A stretch of 64,000 nt of DNA from an uncultured Prevotellaceae bacterium (GTDB lineage Bacteria; Bacteroidota; Bacteroidia; Bacteroidales; Muribaculaceae): NCBI GenBank assembly GCA_900318345.1, contig ONKD01000003.1:1-64000 (forward strand), read 5' to 3'. The stretch's first letter is position 1, and every line of letters starts with the position of its first letter. A program made the translations under genes and the position numbers. Of this stretch, positions 16,219 through 23,836 are shown piece by piece. The notes under the pieces were generated by a model. It was not told the DNA's origin. It did not search any database and saw nothing but the letters and a program-made list of their open reading frames with translations.

Positions 16219-17775
16219 ATGATAACATTTATTATTAGTCTAGTTGCCCTTGTGCTGGGCTATCTGGTGTATGGAGCCATTGTGGAGCGCGTGATGCGTC
16301 CCGATGGCCGTGAGACACCCGCCGTGCGTCTCGCCGACGGTGTGGACTATGTGGTATTGCCCACATGGAAGGTGTTCATGATCCAGTTCCTGAACATTGC
16401 GGGAACGGGACCCATCTTCGGTGCCATCATGGGCATGTGGTTCGGACCCGCGGCCTATCTGTGGATCGTGCTGGGATGCATCTTTGCTGGCGCGGTGCAC
16501 GACTTCATGAGCGGCATGCTCTCCTTGAGGCACGATGGCGCCAACCTGCCCACGATGATTGGCAAGTACCTGGGTAACGGCACCAGGGTCGTGATGCTCA
16601 TCTTCACCGTCCTGTTGCTCATGATGGTGGGCGCCGTGTTTGTTTACAGTCCCGCGCTCATCCTCAAGGACATGTGGGGCGGCGACGCGGCCACCATCTG
16701 GTGGATCGTGGCCATCTTTGCCTACTATGTGATTGCCACCCTGTTGCCCATCGACAAGATCATCGGACGCATCTATCCCCTGTTCGCCATCGCCCTGCTC
16801 GTGATGGCCGCCGGTCTGCTAGTGGGCTTGTTCGTGAAGATGCCCCACCTGCCCGAGTTGTGGGATATAGGAAGCATGGACGCTTGGCGCCAGTCCCAGC
16901 TGGTTGATGGCAAGGACATGTTGGGCGTGAGTGCCTATCTGTTGAAGAACCCCTGGTTCCCCTGCCTGTTCATCACCATCGCCTGTGGTGCCATCAGCGG
17001 TTTCCACGCCACCCAGAGCCCCCTCATGGCGCGCTGCCTCAAGAGCGAGCGCCTCGCACGCCCCGTCTTCTACGGCGCAATGATTACCGAGGGCCTTGTG
17101 GCGCTCATCTGGGCCTCCGTCTCGTCCTACTTCTTCTACTATGGAGGCTGGAAAGAGGTTGTCAGCCCTGATGTGGTGAACGAATTCATGGCTCAGGTGC
17201 AGACGGCTGACGGCAAAACTCTGATTCAGTACTTCACCGCGCCTCAAGTCGTGAAGCTTGTGTGCAGCAGTTGGCTGGGCATCGTGGGCGGTACACTGGC
17301 CGTCCTCGGTGTGGTGGCTGCCCCCATCACCAGTGGCGACACGGCCTTCCGCAGCGCACGCCTCATCATTGCCGAGGCGTTGCACTTTGAGCAAAAGAGC
17401 ATGGTGCGCCGCTTGATGATCAGCGTTCCCTTGTTTGTAGCCTCCCTGCTCCTGCTCATTTGGCAAATGGAGAATCCTGACGGCTTCAACGTGCTGTGGC
17501 AATACTTCGGCTGGTCCAATCAGGCCCTGTCGGTATTCACCCTGTGGATGATCACCGTCTATCTGGCCCGCGAGCACAAGCCCTACATCATCATGCTCAT
17601 CCCCGCCGTGTTCATGACCGTGGTCTGCACATCGTTTATGGTTTCCTCTCCCCAGGCGTTGGGCCATGCAGAGCTCACGCCATGGGTCGCTGTCGCTGTG
17701 GTGGCCATCTCCTTGGCATGGTTCGCCTTCTGGCTCAACAAAGAACGCGCCTCCTCGCGCCTCCCCCGCGACTAA
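16219..17775 (+). CDS. CstA-family peptide/pyruvate transporter
   Basis: A 518-residue polytopic inner-membrane protein of the carbon-starvation family with about 13 hydrophobic segments. Typical motifs are GAVHDFMSGMLSLRHDGANLP near residue 100 and GFHATQSPLMARC near 270. In enterobacteria CstA and its paralogue BtsT import pyruvate, and older work linked CstA to peptide uptake. This copy is shorter than the 701-residue E. coli CstA, as is usual in Bacteroidetes. The substrate here is therefore uncertain. It closes the plus-strand run that begins with the DUF2723 gene. Confidence 0.9.
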   Translation: MITFIISLVALVLGYLVYGAIVERVMRPDGRETPAVRLADGVDYVVLPTWKVFMIQFLNIAGTGPIFGAIMGMWFGPAAYLWIVLGCIFAGAVHDFMSGMLSLRHDGANLPTMIGKYLGNGTRVVMLIFTVLLLMMVGAVFVYSPALILKDMWGGDAATIWWIVAIFAYYVIATLLPIDKIIGRIYPLFAIALLVMAAGLLVGLFVKMPHLPELWDIGSMDAWRQSQLVDGKDMLGVSAYLLKNPWFPCLFITIACGAISGFHATQSPLMARCLKSERLARPVFYGAMITEGLVALIWASVSSYFFYYGGWKEVVSPDVVNEFMAQVQTADGKTLIQYFTAPQVVKLVCSSWLGIVGGTLAVLGVVAAPITSGDTAFRSARLIIAEALHFEQKSMVRRLMISVPLFVASLLLLIWQMENPDGFNVLWQYFGWSNQALSVFTLWMITVYLAREHKPYIIMLIPAVFMTVVCTSFMVSSPQALGHAELTPWVAVAVVAISLAWFAFWLNKERASSRLPRD

Positions 17776-17786
17776 ACTTTATTATA

Positions 17787-17945
17787 CTCGCTACGCTCGT
17801 AGTTTAGAGTTTAGAGGTTAGTGGTTAAAGGTTAGAGAAGCATCCTCATTGTAGAGACGCAAAATTTTGCGTCTCTACCGAGTCGCGCCGCGTGATAAAT
17901 CATCCGCCCTCTTAACTGTCCACGAATTAGACCAATTAGACTAAT
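17787..17945 (-). repeat. Mosaic intergenic repeat modules between convergent genes
   Basis: Contains a CTACG/CGTAG mini-hairpin next to TAGTTTAGAGTTTAGAGG, the 28-bp GAGACGC palindrome (17851-17878), an inverted CATCCGCCCTCTTAACTG..CACGAATTA piece (17901-17929) and a run of GACCAATTAGACTAATTAG units. All except the palindrome are reverse complements of modules seen elsewhere. Confidence 0.7.
17851..17878. repeat. Perfect 28-bp palindrome with GAGACGCAAAAT core
   Basis: The two 14-nt arms (GTAGAGACGCAAAA and complement) are exact. A second copy of the core lies at 33171-33194. It is placed after the end of the CstA gene and may act as a terminator or a protein-binding site. Confidence 0.8.
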
Positions 17946-17979
17946 TAGACTAATTGGACCAACTCGACCAACTCGACCA

Positions 17980-18018
17980 AATAAAGACATCCGCGTCCCG
18001 ATTGGAACGCGGATGTCT
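17980..18018 (-). terminator. Terminator of LRR-dockerin gene 1
   Basis: A 12-bp perfect stem, AGACATCCGCGT / ACGCGGATGTCT, with a 10-nt loop, followed on the minus strand by TTTATTTGG. Its arms contain the GCGGATG word that is scattered through the spacers. Confidence 0.75.
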
Positions 18019-18040
18019 AACTATTAACTGTTAACTGTTA

Positions 18041-20047
18041 TTAGTTGCCGCTGAGGAGTCGGTCGATGAGGGCGGTTACATCGGCGATGTTCACGTTGCC
18101 GTCGCCATTCACGTCGGAACCAGCGGGAGGTGTGGTGCCTGCCAGCAGGATGTCAATCAGGGCGGTCACATCGGCGATGTTCACGTTGCCGTCGCCGTTC
18201 ACGTCACCAGGTTGAATAGTAACCTCGGTGAGTTTCACATTATCCACTGCGAAGTAGTCGCCCGTGGGATTCACGCTGCCGTCCTTCTGATAGGACCAGG
18301 TCAGCGTGTGGCTTCCAGCGGGAATGGCAGCAGAGTAGGACTCCCAATCGTTCTGACGGGCACCATACTTGAATTGCTCCACGCCGTCGATCGAGAAGAT
18401 GCAAACGTCGTAGCTTGTGCCTTCGCCCCAGGCCTTGAAGTCAAAAGTCACAGTGTGGGGCTTGCTCAGGCTGACGGTGGCCGACAACGTCGAAGTGGAA
18501 CTGGCCACACCAGCGTTGCTCGACTGGGCATATACACGGGTAGCGTCGCCCTTTACCGTCCATGGGTAGTCACCGGTGGAGGTGAAGTTGATGTTGCCGC
18601 CGCTGACGTTGAGCGCATAGTTCAGCTCGCCGCCGTTGGGAACAATCAGATAGAAGTTCTTCCAGTAGGTCGCTGCCTTGTAGCTGTTCACTGCGCTGGT
18701 TGAGGGCACCTTGAGCGTGACGGTGCTGTAGTGGCTGTTGTCGAACGTTGTACTCTGGATGGTGGCTGGCGTGCTGCGCTGGCACGTCACCGTTGTCAAT
18801 GCCGTGCAGCCGTTAAAGGCATACGAGCCGATGCTCGTCACGCCTGAGCCTATGGTCACATTTGTCAGTCCTGTACACTTGTAGAAAGCATAGTCCTCAA
18901 TGGTTTGAATACTGGAGCCCATGGTCACCGATTTCAGATCGCCCTGGTCGCGCAACGACGGGGCTTCGCCCGTGCTGTTCTTGTTCATTTGTCTATCCTC
19001 ATTGAAGGCGCCATAACCGATGGCCGTCACGTTATAAGTTTTGCTAGTGCCGCTATAGTAAGCTGTTGTGGGGATGGTGACACTGCCAGTGTAAGAGTAG
19101 TCATTGGTAGATGCGATGCCTGGAACTCTGCCTCCATATTTGTTCGTTACCTTGACGGTGTTGGTGCCTGAAATCAGGTAATAGATGCCACCCGTGTAGA
19201 AGTCGTATCTATGATTCGTTACTAAGTGAGAATAGGTGTAGAAATTGCTCCAATAGGTCGCGTTCTTATAGAGATTTTGCGCGTATGGCCCTTCCACATA
19301 CACCGTGTGCCTTATGTAGGGGTTATAGTGCCAGTCCTCGGCAGCAGGGTCTGACTTGCCGGAGAAGGTGTGCTTCTGGATTGTGGGCGGATTGATGGAC
19401 TTCATGTGGAACGTCACGGGTCTTATGCAGTCCTCTCCATATTCTTGATAATCCGACCAACGATAATCAAAGCTGAACGCATAATCACCAATCGAGGTCA
19501 CCGAGCTGCCGACGGTCATATTTGTAATATTGTAGCATGAAGAGAAGGCATCTTCACCGATGCTGGTCACGCCATCACCAATAACCACTGTTTGTAAGCT
19601 ATAGGATCTAGAGAAAGCACCCTCACCAATGGTTATTACCGAATTGGGAATTGTGACTGAAGTCAGTCTGTTGGGCTCACTGTCCGATTCGAACGCGGAG
19701 AAAGCATAATCGCCAATGGAAGTTACAGTATTGGGAATTGTGATTGACGTTAGTCTTCCCGCTTGACAAAAGGCATAACGACCGATAGCCGTTACCGTAT
19801 AATACGACCCGTTATAATACACGGTACTGGGAATGGTCACAGCGCCTTCGTAGGCGTAGGTACCATGATAGTTGTAATACCCGTCTTCCTTGTAGGTCAC
19901 CTCGACGGTTTTGTTGGTGGAACTCGTGATGTTGAAGTACATTAACACGCCGTTGCAAACCGCTGAGAAGTCGTAGGCGGTGGCGCTTAGGGTACTCGAC
20001 AGGCACGTCACGAGGACGAGCAGTTTTAGGAATAAAAATTTTTTCAT
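18041..20047 (-). CDS. Secreted BspA-like leucine-rich-repeat protein with C-terminal dockerin
   Basis: A 668-residue secreted protein. The order is a signal peptide (about 1-24), LRR_5-type repeats with the pattern LTSITIPNTVTSIGDYAF, a second block of the same repeats, a beta-sandwich domain (about 480-610) that resembles carbohydrate-binding or MAM-like modules and ends in FAVDNVKL, and two dockerin repeats (GDVNGDGNVNIADVTALID and a near copy) at the very end. BspA-like proteins bind host or bacterial surfaces. Dockerins bind cohesins, and calcium-ligand Asp/Asn residues are intact, but no cohesin gene is in the window. The gene has a Bacteroidetes promoter at 20385-20415 and an unusually long, structured leader of about 330 nt. 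Confidence 0.9.
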   Translation of the reverse strand: MKKFLFLKLLVLVTCLSSTLSATAYDFSAVCNGVLMYFNITSSTNKTVEVTYKEDGYYNYHGTYAYEGAVTIPSTVYYNGSYYTVTAIGRYAFCQAGRLTSITIPNTVTSIGDYAFSAFESDSEPNRLTSVTIPNSVITIGEGAFSRSYSLQTVVIGDGVTSIGEDAFSSCYNITNMTVGSSVTSIGDYAFSFDYRWSDYQEYGEDCIRPVTFHMKSINPPTIQKHTFSGKSDPAAEDWHYNPYIRHTVYVEGPYAQNLYKNATYWSNFYTYSHLVTNHRYDFYTGGIYYLISGTNTVKVTNKYGGRVPGIASTNDYSYTGSVTIPTTAYYSGTSKTYNVTAIGYGAFNEDRQMNKNSTGEAPSLRDQGDLKSVTMGSSIQTIEDYAFYKCTGLTNVTIGSGVTSIGSYAFNGCTALTTVTCQRSTPATIQSTTFDNSHYSTVTLKVPSTSAVNSYKAATYWKNFYLIVPNGGELNYALNVSGGNINFTSTGDYPWTVKGDATRVYAQSSNAGVASSTSTLSATVSLSKPHTVTFDFKAWGEGTSYDVCIFSIDGVEQFKYGARQNDWESYSAAIPAGSHTLTWSYQKDGSVNPTGDYFAVDNVKLTEVTIQPGDVNGDGNVNIADVTALIDILLAGTTPPAGSDVNGDGNVNIADVTALIDRLLSGN

Positions 20048-20120
20048 AATGCAAAGTTGATGCCTCCTGAGTCCCCCGAATTCGGCATTTAGTATTAGTA
20101 TAATGAAAGCGCAGGGACTT
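20048..20120 (-). promoter_or_regulatory. Conserved leader tail with helix and distant AGGAGG
   Basis: AGTCCC (20114-20119) can pair with GGGACT (20070-20075), enclosing a 38-nt loop with CCGAATTCGG. An AGGAGG (20063-20068) follows at once, 15 nt before the ATG. The same arrangement, with most bases conserved, precedes LRR-dockerin gene 2 (40162-40233). A perfect Shine-Dalgarno is unusual in this phylum, and 15 nt is a long spacing. Confidence 0.7.
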
Positions 20121-20134
20121 TGCTTGTCTGTTCA

Positions 20135-20307
20135 CTCATCTAGAGGCATCGCCAAACGCCCTTCCACTGCGAACAGTCATCCCCCACGCTCGGCTTTATG
20201 GTCGAGCCCTCTCCCGTGGTTAGGGGGATGGCGTACCACGCAACCTGCGACGGAGCGTCGTGACTGTCTTTGACCAGTGGATAATTTTGGCGAAATTTCT
20301 AGATGAG
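20135..20307 (-). ncRNA. Putative 173-nt structured leader RNA
   Basis: Four nested complementary pairs enclose the element: CTCATCTAGA (20135-20144 / 20298-20307), TCGCCAAA (20149-20156 / 20286-20293), TCCACTG (20163-20169 / 20275-20281) and ACAGTC (20173-20178 / 20262-20267). Inside lie CATCCCCC/GGGGGATG (20178-20185 / 20223-20230) capped by GCTCG/CGAGC (20188-20192 / 20203-20207), and two local hairpins GCGT-ACC-ACGC (20231-20241) and CGACG-GAG-CGTCG (20248-20260). It lies between the promoter and the start codon of LRR-dockerin gene 1. I do not recognise it as a known riboswitch or RNA family. Confidence 0.6.
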
Positions 20308-20384
20308 GTCAAAAACAAAACGCTTTCGTCTTGTTTACAAGTATGTCTTGCTCGGCAATGGGACATGCCCACCACTTTGCACCG

Positions 20385-20415
20385 CAAAGATAGCATAAAA
20401 AAGCAATATTCCAAA
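20385..20415 (-). promoter_or_regulatory. Promoter of LRR-dockerin gene 1
   Basis: Minus strand: -33 TTTG (20412-20415), 19-nt spacer ending in TGCTTTTTTATGC, -7 TATCTTTG (20385-20392). Thirteen bases of the spacer are identical to those in the promoter of LRR-dockerin gene 2. Confidence 0.7.
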
Positions 20416-20431
20416 AAAATGAGGTGATTAT

Positions 20432-20640
20432 TATGCTCGCTGCGCTCGCAGTTTAGAGTTTAGAAGTTAAAGAGTCATCCGCGCCCTTAACCGGCCACAA
20501 ATTTGACCTATTAGCCCTATAAGACCTATAAGACCAATTTGACCAATTTGGCATCCGCCAACAGGCCCCACGCTAAGGCGCTAAGGCGAGGCGCGAAGGT
20601 TTTATTTTTTCATCCGCGTAACGGGTCTGGAAGACAAGAA
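20432..20640 (-). repeat. Mosaic repeat modules in reverse orientation
   Basis: Read on the minus strand it carries a TCTTGTCTTCC piece, GCGGATG, CCTTCGCGCCTCG, CCTTAGCGTGGGGCC, an AATTTGTGGCCGGTTAAGG..GCGGATG piece (20476-20503) and a TTTAGAGTTTAG run next to a CTGCG/CGCAG mini-hairpin. These are the same words as in the plus-oriented clusters. No gene is present from 20048 to 21517. Confidence 0.7.
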
Positions 20641-20670
20641 CGACAAAGACAATGAATAATTTTAATTTAT

Positions 20671-20784
20671 AATTTGTTTTAATTTTCCGCCCATTAGGGC
20701 GGTTAAACAGTTCCAGGCGTTTCCCAACGTCAATAGATCATATAATTAATGAATAATTCAAGGTAATTACATGTAAAAAAAGCC
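20671..20784 (+). repeat. Dispersed repeat, copy 1
   Basis: Matches 21001-21113 along its length: AATTTGTTTTAATTT, then a hairpin, GTTCCA.GCGTTTCCCAACG, then GATCATATAATTAATG and TAATTACATGTAAAAAAAGCC. The hairpin here is CCGCCC-ATTA-GGGCGG (20687-20702). Confidence 0.8.
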
Positions 20785-21000
20785 TTTCATCATTGACGTG
20801 CTTAGGGTGTCGGTCATACCTTTGTGCTGCGAGTGCATCTCGGCGCTTTTAACAATTCGTTAACAGTCCCGCACGCCACTCTTATCAAACCACGCAAAAC
20901 AAGTCCACCTGAAAATGAGCCAATTAAGAAATCGACCACCAAATATCCAACCTGCTTTTTAACCTAATCCATCAAAAGCGGATGCCCATTTTAAAATGAA

Positions 21001-21156
21001 AATTTGTTTTAATTTCCCGTGCGCAGCACGGTTATAGTTCCACGCGTTTCCCAACGTCAATTGATCATATAATTAATGAATAATTCACGGTAATTACATG
21101 TAAAAAAAGCCTTAGCGCCTTAGCGTCTTCGCGTGGGGTCCCAGAGCGCGGATGCC
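21001..21156 (+). repeat. Dispersed repeat, copy 2, followed by composite modules
   Basis: Copy 2 of the 20671-20784 repeat with hairpin CCGTGC-GCA-GCACGG (21017-21031), then CCTTAGCGCCTTAGCG..GCGTGGGG and GCGCGGATGCC. The order AT-rich element, CCTTAGCG..GGGG, GCGGATGCC is the same as at 2741-2851 and 29598-29713. Confidence 0.8.
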
Positions 21157-21164
21157 AATTAGCT

Positions 21165-21371
21165 TAATTCGTTTAATTCGTGGACAGCTAAGAGCGCGGC
21201 AGCTTTCAATTAATGGATAATTCACGATAATTACATGTAAAAAAGGATTGCTCGCAGCGCGAGCAGTTTAGATCGCGGATGCCACTTCGAATAATTCGTT
21301 TAATTTGTGGACAGTTAAGAGCGCGGCAGCTTTCAATTAATGGATAATTCACGGTAATTACATGTAAAAAA
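21165..21371 (+). repeat. Pair of 80-bp direct repeats
   Basis: 21165-21244 and 21292-21371 differ at three positions by my count. Each holds TAATTCGTTTAATT.GTGGA, a TTAAGAGCGCGGCAGC-like piece and the right half of the AT-rich palindrome (TAATGGATAATTCACG, TAATTACATGTAAAAAA). Between them lies a hairpin TGCTCGC-AGC-GCGAGCA followed by AGTTTAGATCGCGGATGCC. Confidence 0.85.
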
Positions 21372-21442
21372 AGCCAGGATTTCTACCCAGCGATTCATTT
21401 CATACATTAATCCCACCCTTTCGTTCAGTATGCCTCAAAACA

Positions 21443-21475
21443 TTTGGTTTGGGGCTTTTCACGCCTCTAATTTTG
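21443..21475 (+). promoter_or_regulatory. Promoter of the peptidase lipoprotein gene
   Basis: -33 TTTG (21443-21446) and -7 TAATTTTG (21468-21475), 21 nt apart, 42 bp upstream of the start codon. Confidence 0.55.
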
Positions 21476-21517
21476 CATCGACAAAACAATTATCAACTTT
21501 TTTAAAACTCAAAAATT

Positions 21518-23836
21518 ATGAAAACCCGTTTACATTTCTTCAGCGATGCAAAAACAGCAGTTATTGCAATCATGTTAACCCTATTAGTCCCCTGCTTCCA
21601 GTCCTGCCTCGATGAGTTTGCCGAGACCTCACAGGAGCATGACACCGAAGTCCCCAGCATCCAAATCCTCAACCCCACCAGCGAGGAAGTTTATGTCACC
21701 ATCGACAACAACGTCGTCATCTCGGGTACCGCTCGCGACAATGGCGTCCTCAAGTCGATCAGCTACACCTCGAGCAGCGGTGCCAGCGGCACGGCGACTG
21801 GCCTTGAGAACTGGTCCATCAACGACCTGGAGCTGGCCCAGGGCGACAACACCATCCAGGTGACCGCCACCGACGAGGGCGACAACCGCGGCACGGCCAG
21901 CATCATCATCACCAAGAACAAGTACCTCACCTTCCTGGGAACGCCCACGGTGGACAACGACGTGCTCTACACCAACACCCCCAGCGAACTGTGGATTACC
22001 GTGAGCATCGCGCCCAACGACCACCTCATCCCCTCGAGCGTCAAGATCATCGAACTTGACGCCAGCAACAAGCCCGTTGACGACGTGTGCATGATGTATG
22101 ACGACGGCAACCTCGACCATGGCGACGAGATTAAGGGCGATAATGTGTTCTCGACCAAGCACACCTTCAGCTTCACGAGCGAGGGCACCAAGCGCTTCCG
22201 CGTGTCGGCCAAGACCAACGAGGACGAGGGCGAGGTCGAGGGCCTCTCGGCAGTGTTCACCCTCACCGTGGTCAACCAGCAGAACGCCTCGGCTCAGGTA
22301 AAGAACCTGATTGACGTGCACAAGGGCGTCGAGGAAAAACTCGCCGAACTCAGCGGCATGAGCGCACAGGAAAAGGCCGAAGCCGTCACCCAGTGGCTGC
22401 AAACCCTTCCTGCCGTCAAGAGCGTCCTCAACGAGGATGGCATGATCACCATCAAGCACCTTTCGGGCCTCGAGTCCTATGTCATGCTCAATGACGAGAG
22501 CAGCGAGATTAAGGGCAGCACACCCGCCACCGACCGCCGGAGCACACCGTGCCTCCCCCTGAGCCAGCAAACGCGCGGCACCAATGCCAAGCCCGGTGCC
22601 AAGCATGCGCCCGCCCAAGCCCCGGCCACCAACCTCAACCTTAATATCATCCAAAACAAGAATGTGCTCATCTGGGGTGCCTATGAGGACGTCTTCGGCA
22701 TCGACATGGAGCCTAGCCTGACCGAGATCTTCAACGACAGCCAGGTCAACCTGGATGTGGACCACCTTGCCAACGCCCAGTGCAACAGGGCCTCGCTGCA
22801 GAGCCTGAACAACTACGGCATCATCGTCTTTGACACCCATGGTTCAGGTGGCAACCTGCTCCTCACCAGGGAAGAAGTGGGCGACTACGACAACCTGAGC
22901 ACCGATGACATCTATGACCTGTATGCCAGCATCTATCAAGTGGCAACCATGGGCGACAACAAGAGCTACTATGCCGTCACCGCCAAGTTCTTCAGGAACA
23001 AGATGAACACCATGCTGCCCAATAGCGTGATCTTCAACGGCTCCTGCCAGAGCCTCATGACCGACCGCCTGGCCAACGCGCTGATCAGCAAGGGCGCCAA
23101 GACCTATCTGGGCTTCAGGGCCAACGTGTTGACCTCTACCTGCCGCGACAAGGCTGACCAATTCTTCACCGGACTGGTGGGCGACGACCTCAAGACCACG
23201 GGGCAATCCTATATCGCTGACCTCGATTTTGTTGAGCGTGAAGGCATCAAGTCATGGAGCAACTCCTACCTGATGAGCGGCAGCCAGGACATGCGCTTCT
23301 ACCTGGGATTGATTAACGGTGACTTTGAGTATGGCAACCTCAACGGATGGAACACCAACGGTGACGGTCGCGTCATCACCCAGCTGGGCACCCAGAAACC
23401 CTCGCAGGGCTACTACATGGGCATCGTCTCGACCGGCTTGGGATATACCGAGAAATATGGACGCATTTCCCAGTCGTTCAAGGTGACCAACGAGAACAGC
23501 CTGAAAATCAAGTGGAACTTCCTGTCCGAAGAGTTCCTTGAGTATGTGGGCAGCATCTACCAGGACTACCTCAAGATCACCATCACCGATGGCCAGAACT
23601 CCACAGTGCTCATGTCGATGGCTATTGACCAGTTTGCAAGCAATTACTCCCTCAGCAGGGTATCGCCCACCATCGTGTTTGACCGCGGCGACGTTTACAT
23701 GACCGGCTGGCAGACCACCACCTTTGACATCAGCCAGTACAAGGGCAAGACCGTCACGCTCACGATCGAGACCGGCGACATCGGCGACAGCATCTTTGAC
23801 AGCGCGACATTGTTAGACGAAATCAGCATCTACTAA
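21518..23836 (+). CDS. Lipoprotein with Ig-like domain and caspase-like (clan CD) peptidase domain
   Basis: A 772-residue lipoprotein with lipobox LVPCFQSC and the acylated Cys near residue 30. In order: an Ig-like domain (about 45-130), a second beta domain (about 140-255), a helical linker with a Pro/Ala-rich stretch (about 270-375), a peptidase-like domain, and a C-terminal beta-sandwich (about 595-772) with GDFEYGNLNGW, typical of carbohydrate-binding-like modules. The peptidase domain has FDTHGSGG with His441 and NGSCQS with Cys510, each after a hydrophobic strand, the His-Cys dyad pattern of clan CD (gingipain, clostripain and caspase relatives). Activity and substrate are inferred. The stop codon overlaps the start of the next gene by one base (TAATG), so the two proteins are made together. 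Confidence 0.78.
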   Translation: MKTRLHFFSDAKTAVIAIMLTLLVPCFQSCLDEFAETSQEHDTEVPSIQILNPTSEEVYVTIDNNVVISGTARDNGVLKSISYTSSSGASGTATGLENWSINDLELAQGDNTIQVTATDEGDNRGTASIIITKNKYLTFLGTPTVDNDVLYTNTPSELWITVSIAPNDHLIPSSVKIIELDASNKPVDDVCMMYDDGNLDHGDEIKGDNVFSTKHTFSFTSEGTKRFRVSAKTNEDEGEVEGLSAVFTLTVVNQQNASAQVKNLIDVHKGVEEKLAELSGMSAQEKAEAVTQWLQTLPAVKSVLNEDGMITIKHLSGLESYVMLNDESSEIKGSTPATDRRSTPCLPLSQQTRGTNAKPGAKHAPAQAPATNLNLNIIQNKNVLIWGAYEDVFGIDMEPSLTEIFNDSQVNLDVDHLANAQCNRASLQSLNNYGIIVFDTHGSGGNLLLTREEVGDYDNLSTDDIYDLYASIYQVATMGDNKSYYAVTAKFFRNKMNTMLPNSVIFNGSCQSLMTDRLANALISKGAKTYLGFRANVLTSTCRDKADQFFTGLVGDDLKTTGQSYIADLDFVEREGIKSWSNSYLMSGSQDMRFYLGLINGDFEYGNLNGWNTNGDGRVITQLGTQKPSQGYYMGIVSTGLGYTEKYGRISQSFKVTNENSLKIKWNFLSEEFLEYVGSIYQDYLKITITDGQNSTVLMSMAIDQFASNYSLSRVSPTIVFDRGDVYMTGWQTTTFDISQYKGKTVTLTIETGDIGDSIFDSATLLDEISIY

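Noticed and set aside
20231..20241. GCGTGGTACGC (minus strand) recalls the T-box word GGGTGGNACCGCG
   Set aside because: It is a local hairpin with only partial match; no specifier loop or aminoacyl-tRNA synthetase or amino-acid gene is linked.
20135..20307. Inverted repeats as borders of an invertible promoter
   Set aside because: The promoter lies outside the repeats, the arms are broken by unequal loops, and no recombinase gene is near. Read mapping for the flipped form would settle it.
20048..21517. Insertion sequence or phage remnant in the long spacer
   Set aside because: No transposase or integrase fragment and no terminal repeats were seen; the content is dispersed short repeats plus a gene leader.
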